A stretch of 64,000 nucleotides of DNA from contig OX485803.1 in NCBI GenBank assembly GCA_950295325.1, positions 5,270,001 to 5,334,000 of the forward strand, read 5' to 3'. The notes under the pieces were generated by a model. That model searched no databases. It was not told the DNA's origin and saw only the letters and a list, made by a program, of their open reading frames with translations. The stretch is from Polytrichum commune (taxonomy: Eukaryota; Streptophyta; Polytrichopsida; Polytrichales; Polytrichaceae). Below are positions 58,700 through 64,000 of this stretch, piece after piece; within the stretch, counting starts at the first letter, position 1, and the number at the start of each line of letters is the position of its first letter. The position numbers were made by a program, and so were the translations under genes.

Positions 58700-59895
58700 T
58701 CCAAGTCATCGGCCTTCAAGTCATTGTTATGAAACGGCCACAAGCCTACAAGGGGTCAAAAAAGTATGTTGGATGAATGAGAGGTACACTTGTATGCAAT
58801 AGTTCCCTCTCTCCATGTGGGCCACACTAATTCAGGTGTTTGATGCAACCTATTCTGTTTCAACCCAACCCACCTTTTAACCTTTTTGTCCTGCACTTGC
58901 ACCAAGTTGAATGTCCCACTAGGGTAGTGGAGCTCTCCAGTAGGCTAGCTAAAGGGGCTACCGCTACACCAATTATCCAATTAGTGTGTGTGATACTCAT
59001 CCCGAAGCACGCGCTTTGCCAACTCTCAAATTGACCGAGGGTTGAATGTTTTGCCAAGCAATTATTATACCTTGAATACATACTTGATTACCATACATCC
59101 CAGGAAAATTAATACGTGTTCTAAAATCTTTGAAGCTTAATGAAGCTGCAACTTCGAGAATCATTATAGATGGTGCAACAACATGAACTTTATGCAATGT
59201 GAAAATGATATGGTAGCATTACTACTCTTCAAAAGAAAAAAACTAACAAAAACAATGGCAAAAAACATTCTGAGTATGATTCATATTCATAGTAAAATTG
59301 GATGAAGAATGTGGGAAATCTCAATCATGGGTTGGGTAAATAAGAGAGACCCAATCGAGCGGCAAGCGATAAAACAAAAAAGAAAGAAATGTAATATTGC
59401 CTTCGCTAGCTTCCCACATGCACTAGTAGCCGACCCCCACTAAATGGGATCATTGGTGTAATGAAGGGACAAACCTAATGATGGGTAATGCCTTGCTTTT
59501 TGGTGTGTAGTGATGCCCCTTATAGCAAAAGTTTAAGGTGAGGGATTTGGACTTATGAATGGACCCGTTTGTGTTCCATCGAGAATGCTAGTGGGGTTTT
59601 GCGGGCCCATGAAAGGGGAGGAATAGGAGCCTATTTTGGAGCCATTGGGGAGGGGGGTGAATTGGTAGGCGACTTTGTTTTAACAAAGGGTGGACCAATA
59701 ATGATTGATTCGTGGTAGCCATATGAGTGCTTTTGGAATATGTGGTCCCCCAAAGCCCAATCGGGTTACACATGTCTTGAAGAAAAGCCTCAAAAGTTTG
59801 TGGTGAATGCATTCATGGTCTCAAAAATTGCGTGTGAAATTGTATTGTGGGGTAGTATATTTGTTGGGTCATGTGGTTGCTAATTGTTAACGTAT

Positions 59896-60225
59896 GTGGG
59901 GTGTTATTCAGTTTGTTTTTTTTCTTGTTCTTCAGCTTCTATTCATTGAATCTTATGCAACAAAACTTGTGTTGCATAAATAAGTCTATAAAGAAGCTTA
60001 AGACAAACCTGATTTGAGAATCAAACCTCCGTTGAGTTAGTTTGTGATTATCGAGAATGTTCTTTGTTAGTTTCTTAATTGAATACGCAAGTGCTCCCAG
60101 TTGTGTTCACTATCGAGTGTGGAGCAATACATAAAATTTGAATATGTATTATGATATCTTTAAGCATGTGAGTTATGATGTTTGTTTTGTGATGCTCACC
60201 AAACCACCAACCAATCAAACATATG
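59896..60225 (-). repeat. Dispersed repeat R1b (reverse)
   Basis: The complement has TTTGATTGGTTGGTGGTTTG, AGTGAACACAACTGGGAGCA and TGCAACACAAGTTTTGTTGC in R1b order. Confidence 0.6.
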
Positions 60226-60285
60226 TGTCCAATTCAAAAAAGTAACCCAATGACACGTATGTATTGTTGTGTGATGGGCAATTGG

Positions 60286-60545
60286 CAAAGATTGCTTTGG
60301 GGGGGGGGGGTTACTCCCTTCCCTTGTATTTAGTAGGAACTTGTGAGAACACAAGGTGTTTTTAAGGAAGTATTAAATTGGAGAAGGTAAATATTGTGGG
60401 CCCTACTATTATGTAATTTTCTAACATTCATTATTTTTCAGGACCCTATGGGTAGGTTAACTTGGTATGTATTATTTTCTTTACATGGTCATATAGTAGT
60501 TATAAATTATATTTTTTGTTGGTGTCATGTATAATCTAGCACTTA
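60286..60545 (+). repeat. Poly-G-associated repeat, copy 3
   Basis: G12 (60299-60310), then TTACTCCCTTCCCTTGTATT and GAACACAAGGTGTTTTTAAG. It resembles 50790-51000. Confidence 0.4.
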
Positions 60546-60959
60546 CACATACAAGATCATATTTCACACATCAACACATCAACACAACATGCACATAATT
60601 TAGCTTCCTAGTATGCACTTTATTCATCTCAAAGCATACCCTCATGGAAATGGTGATGAAATGCATGTGTTTAAAAACACAATTGCATACATACATATAG
60701 CAGTAGAACACAACAAGCCAACACCAACAATATATTTTGTTTAGGGTTTACACATTCAAATATGAAGCAATTTTTGTCATTATTCAAGTTCAAGTTTAAG
60801 TGGTTAAAACTACTCAAGACATAAAGTCCAAACCCTAACTCTAGCCCCAACACTCCAAATTATACAATCTGCCAAAAGCATTGCCACAACCTTTGCCTAA
60901 AATCCTACCCAAAACATATCAATGTGTAGCTACAGGTTTGAACTCATGCAATTTCATAG

Positions 60960-61440
60960 ACTAAACAAACTTGTAGTTCACCTCCACATCATAGTAAAAA
61001 TCACATAGGGCATCCCTAAGAACCTTCAACTCAATGTCACTCAATGAAGCTAATTGCTCAGACAACAACCGCGAATTTGAGTGGCTTTGATAAGCGACAA
61101 TTTTTCTTGAACCAATCTACATTTTGCACATAATAGATGTTCAAGTACACACTTGTTGTCACCCACATGCCTTTTGATTGTCTGTGAGATCCCCAACTAG
61201 GGCAAATGGTTTTCCTCATCGGAACTTTTTTCATTCACTGCACAAAGTATTTGAATGCCTTCAGCCACTAGTGATTGATGGTCAGATGCATTCAAGACAA
61301 TGGAAGCTTCCCTATAGAAGCTTGTGATTGGGATGATCACTAAACTAGACTCCATCTCTTTAGCATCAATTTTGAATATGTATGTCAAAGAGGTTGCGGA
61401 TTGTGATCTTGGAATGATCTCTAGTAGTGGATTCTAACTC
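60960..61440 (-). pseudogene. Coding-like relic of unknown family (minus strand)
   Basis: Minus-strand frames give a run of plausible protein text. It begins MESSLVIIPITSFYREASIV, continues LNASDHQSLVAEGIQILCAV to a stop at 61197, then in another frame HVGDNKCVLEHLLCAKCRLV. After a second shift it reads RLLSEQLASLSDIELKVLRD. The Leu/Glu-rich pattern suggests helical or coiled-coil protein. I do not recognise the family. At least two frameshifts mean it is not intact as one exon. Confidence 0.3.
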
Positions 61441-62379
61441 TTTATAACACTCCACACATTACACCTTTACTACACCCATACAATTATGGTTTGAAGACCT
61501 TAAGCACCATAGGTGATCCTCAAAGGTTATTAGTTTCCAATATTTTCTAAGTTAATCCTTGGCCAACAAGTATCCATCCATAACCTCGACACTCATTATT
61601 GTGGACTTTAGTTTAGGTGCCACGTAGTCAGTGTTTTCACCACTAACTCCAAAACCAACAAATGGAAGTAATGGTTGGTAGAGTCATCAAGTGGGGCAAG
61701 ATCTTGGATTTCAACCTCCTCTCCTATCCACTCTAGAGTAATGTGAGAGTCAAAAACAAAACCATGTAGTTCATTGTATAGTTTATACCATGTAGTTCAT
61801 TGTATAACTTGAGCTTTGCTACAATTATATGTTTTATAATTTGTAAGTCGCAACTTGAAAGTGAATCTTATTTTGTTCTCAAGTAGTTTTCTAAAATACT
61901 GGAGTGACCCCACCGGGAAATTGCCATAACTTTGTTCGTATACTCACATGACCCTTGTATGTGCTTGAGCCAACACTTAGTAATCCTAAGAACTAATTTT
62001 AAATCATGGAACCCAATTGTTGAACTAAGGAATTGATATATCTTTGTACCAATGTAAACATTTCATAAATAGCATTATTCAACATGTTGTTTGGGTATTT
62101 TGATGTTGGACATTACTCTCAAATTATTCCAAAGTTGAGAATGCGTGGTCAAATTTAGGCTAAAACACTTGTAAGAGATTATTTTAAAGGAAAGGAATAG
62201 AACTCAACCTCAAGGCTGCAAAATGTTATGTGAAATTTAATGGCAAGCAATTTCCATGATGGAGAAAGGTGGTGGGGTCAATGATGGTGCTGCAAATTTG
62301 AGTGAGGATATTTGAGGTAAGAGAATATTTGCAATTTTGAGGTAAAGAATATTCCTATGGGAGAAGTAGAGGCTATAGC

Positions 62380-63960
62380 CAAGAAAATGTTGATGAAATG
62401 TACAAAACCTACTTGCTCAAATCAATGGAGGGGAAGAAGTTACTGCAATGATTTCATTGTAATTCAAAGATTTTATCCTTAGACCATCAACAAATTGTGA
62501 TAGTTGTGAACTTGGACACACTCTAAGCCGAGGTGCAATATCTAAAGGACCACCTAATCAATGACAACTTCATTAGCCTAGAACCCCAACTCAATTTATT
62601 TTATTTAGTATATTATCCAATTTGAACAAGGAACTTAAGGAAGAGCATGTAACCTATGAACATGATGCCAACCATGCTTCTTTTATATGAGGGTTGGACC
62701 TCAAGTACCACTTAGTTAACTCTAATGAGAAATTTGTATCAAATTTAGTACATGACATGTTTACTTCAACCTTTGCTTGAGGTTTCGAATCAAAGATTGC
62801 ATGAATTTTTGATGTGTAGAATGCCTCTTCGTTATCGTAAGTAGAGACAAAACTTCTATGAGAAAACCCCCTTAAATATACGTTTTGGTTTTTGTAGATC
62901 TAAAGATAGTTCAATTCATGTTCCTCCGATTGAACCAAGCAAAGTTCGACATTCAAAGCAATCTACCTCAACACATGCTAAGGCTAGTCACTCTCAAATG
63001 GAAACAATGCCACTGCCATCTACAATCCATGCCACTAATAAGTCTCTTCTCAATGCCAAATTTCAACTGGTTCAATCTTAGAAATAAAAATTAGTGACAA
63101 TAGTCAAAGAGAGCCTTGTCCTCATGCCTGATGGTTGCAAATTGGTCGCAACTATCAATCCAAGAGCATCTAAGATTGATATGATCATTAAACCAATTCA
63201 AGCAACTATGGCATTGTTGCCTTTATTTTTTTTTAAATGCAAGCTCACCCAACGCCACATTAAGATCTTTGTCTTGCACACACATAGCAATATGATGAAC
63301 TCACTAATGCAATTGTTCCTAGATTTGAAGAGCAATCTACCCATATATTCAAGCTACATAGAGTATCACATTGGTATGGTCTTCACAAGATGCATACTCG
63401 ATGGGGGGAACAACCAACTACAAAGAGAAGAATTTTGGAGGTGCGTTTGGGCAACGGTATTGCCCTTGCAGTGGTTTTTCCCTCCCCTGCCTTAGACACG
63501 GTAACTTTTTTGAATTCAAACTATGAGGATAGTAACTATATTCCTAGGACACAAGTTTAAGGCTCCCCAATCAAGGTGAGGCTACGAAAATAATTGAGAT
63601 TCTTGCACAAAAGTTAAACAATGAACCTAACCAAGATGCTCAAAATCAAAAGCACAAATAATATTAACGTTGGTACCTAATCAAGTCCAAATGAAGAAGT
63701 GGGTGTTTGACATCTAAGATCATGTGCCACATTGGGCTTGTAAGAATGAAGAACATAAGATCTTTGAGGATATTGTCAAAAAGTTTGGACCTTCCTCCCT
63801 CCAATCTTGGCAGGCCAACTATGCTAGGCTCCCCCATGAACTCTTTTGCTACCATGCTTACCATGCTCTAGACAAAATGTCTTATGTCTCAAGACTCAAT
63901 AGTTTTAAAACCAAATGTTCTAAAGGCAACACTTGAGGCAAGGAACTCAATCTTCAAGGT
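62380..63960 (+). pseudogene. Coding-like relic of unknown family
   Basis: Scattered plus-strand frames look protein-like: EVQYLKDHLINDNF near 62530, MTIVKESLVLMPDGCKLVAT from 63094, and HWACKNEEHKIFEDIVKKFG near 63731, which continues SSLQSWQANYARLPHEL. The pieces are separated by stops and do not join through clear splice sites. They may be a decayed retroelement gag/pol or a captured gene. I do not recognise the family, and it may extend beyond the window. Confidence 0.3.
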
Positions 63961-64000
63961 GTCCAGTTCTCGAAGCAAGAATCGCTAGGATGGAACATGG

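Larger units (their letters stand above)
30500..64000. other. Gene-free, repeat-dominated third of a megabase-type intergenic region
   Basis: No intact gene could be supported anywhere in this interval. Recognised repeats are listed separately. The rest is AT-rich sequence with short open frames that lack family resemblance, splice structure or codon bias. Unassigned stretches longer than 300 bp include 32400-33490, 36260-36890, 39020-41640, 42420-43420, 44530-45770, 52080-53630 and 58700-59890. Confidence 0.6.

Noticed and set aside
61197-61388. A separate intact 63-aa gene
   Set aside because: Coding-like text continues past its stop in other frames, which fits a decayed longer sequence better than a short gene.

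Overview
The window looks like nuclear DNA of a seed plant, most likely a flowering plant. It holds two multi-exon genes with GT-AG introns: a tryptophan-aminotransferase-related (TAR/alliinase family) enzyme and a CCT-domain transcriptional regulator. Both are plant families. The rest is AT-rich and packed with plant-type repeats: a hAT element, tRNA-derived SINEs, MITEs and foldback elements, LINE relics and a tandem array. I cannot name the species.

Layout. 1-13.5 kb is repeat-rich: an internally deleted hAT element (395-1822, perfect 8-bp target duplication), a SINE (3883-4250, 13-bp duplication), a LINE 3' relic, MITEs and a dispersed repeat called R1 here. 13.5-15.9 kb is the low-repeat upstream flank of the TAR gene. 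The TAR gene (15885-21938, +, 5 coding exons, 533 aa) and the CCT gene (24361-29058, -, 6 coding exons, about 536 aa) face each other across a 2.4-kb spacer with one MITE. The CCT gene has a purine-rich 5' leader and a CpG-rich upstream block with repeated CGGGTATCT motifs (29.9-30.5 kb). From 30.5 kb to the end I find no intact gene. That third of a window holds SINEs, two decayed RNase H-bearing retroelements in opposite orientation, at least eight small palindrome-ended elements, and an eight-unit tandem array of about 265-272 bp (54194-56260).

Function. TAR enzymes convert L-tryptophan to indole-3-pyruvate in auxin synthesis, or are alliinase-like relatives; the CCT protein should be a nuclear regulator. 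Nothing in the sequence links the two functionally. The main structure beyond the genes is a set of interlocking repeat families. Several share a terminal motif built on CTACACTAAATA...TATTTAGTG, and that motif also recurs inside the tandem array.

Limits. All exon boundaries come from reading splice sites, frame continuity and family resemblance by eye, with no transcript or database support. Repeat boundaries are approximate unless a target-site duplication is stated.
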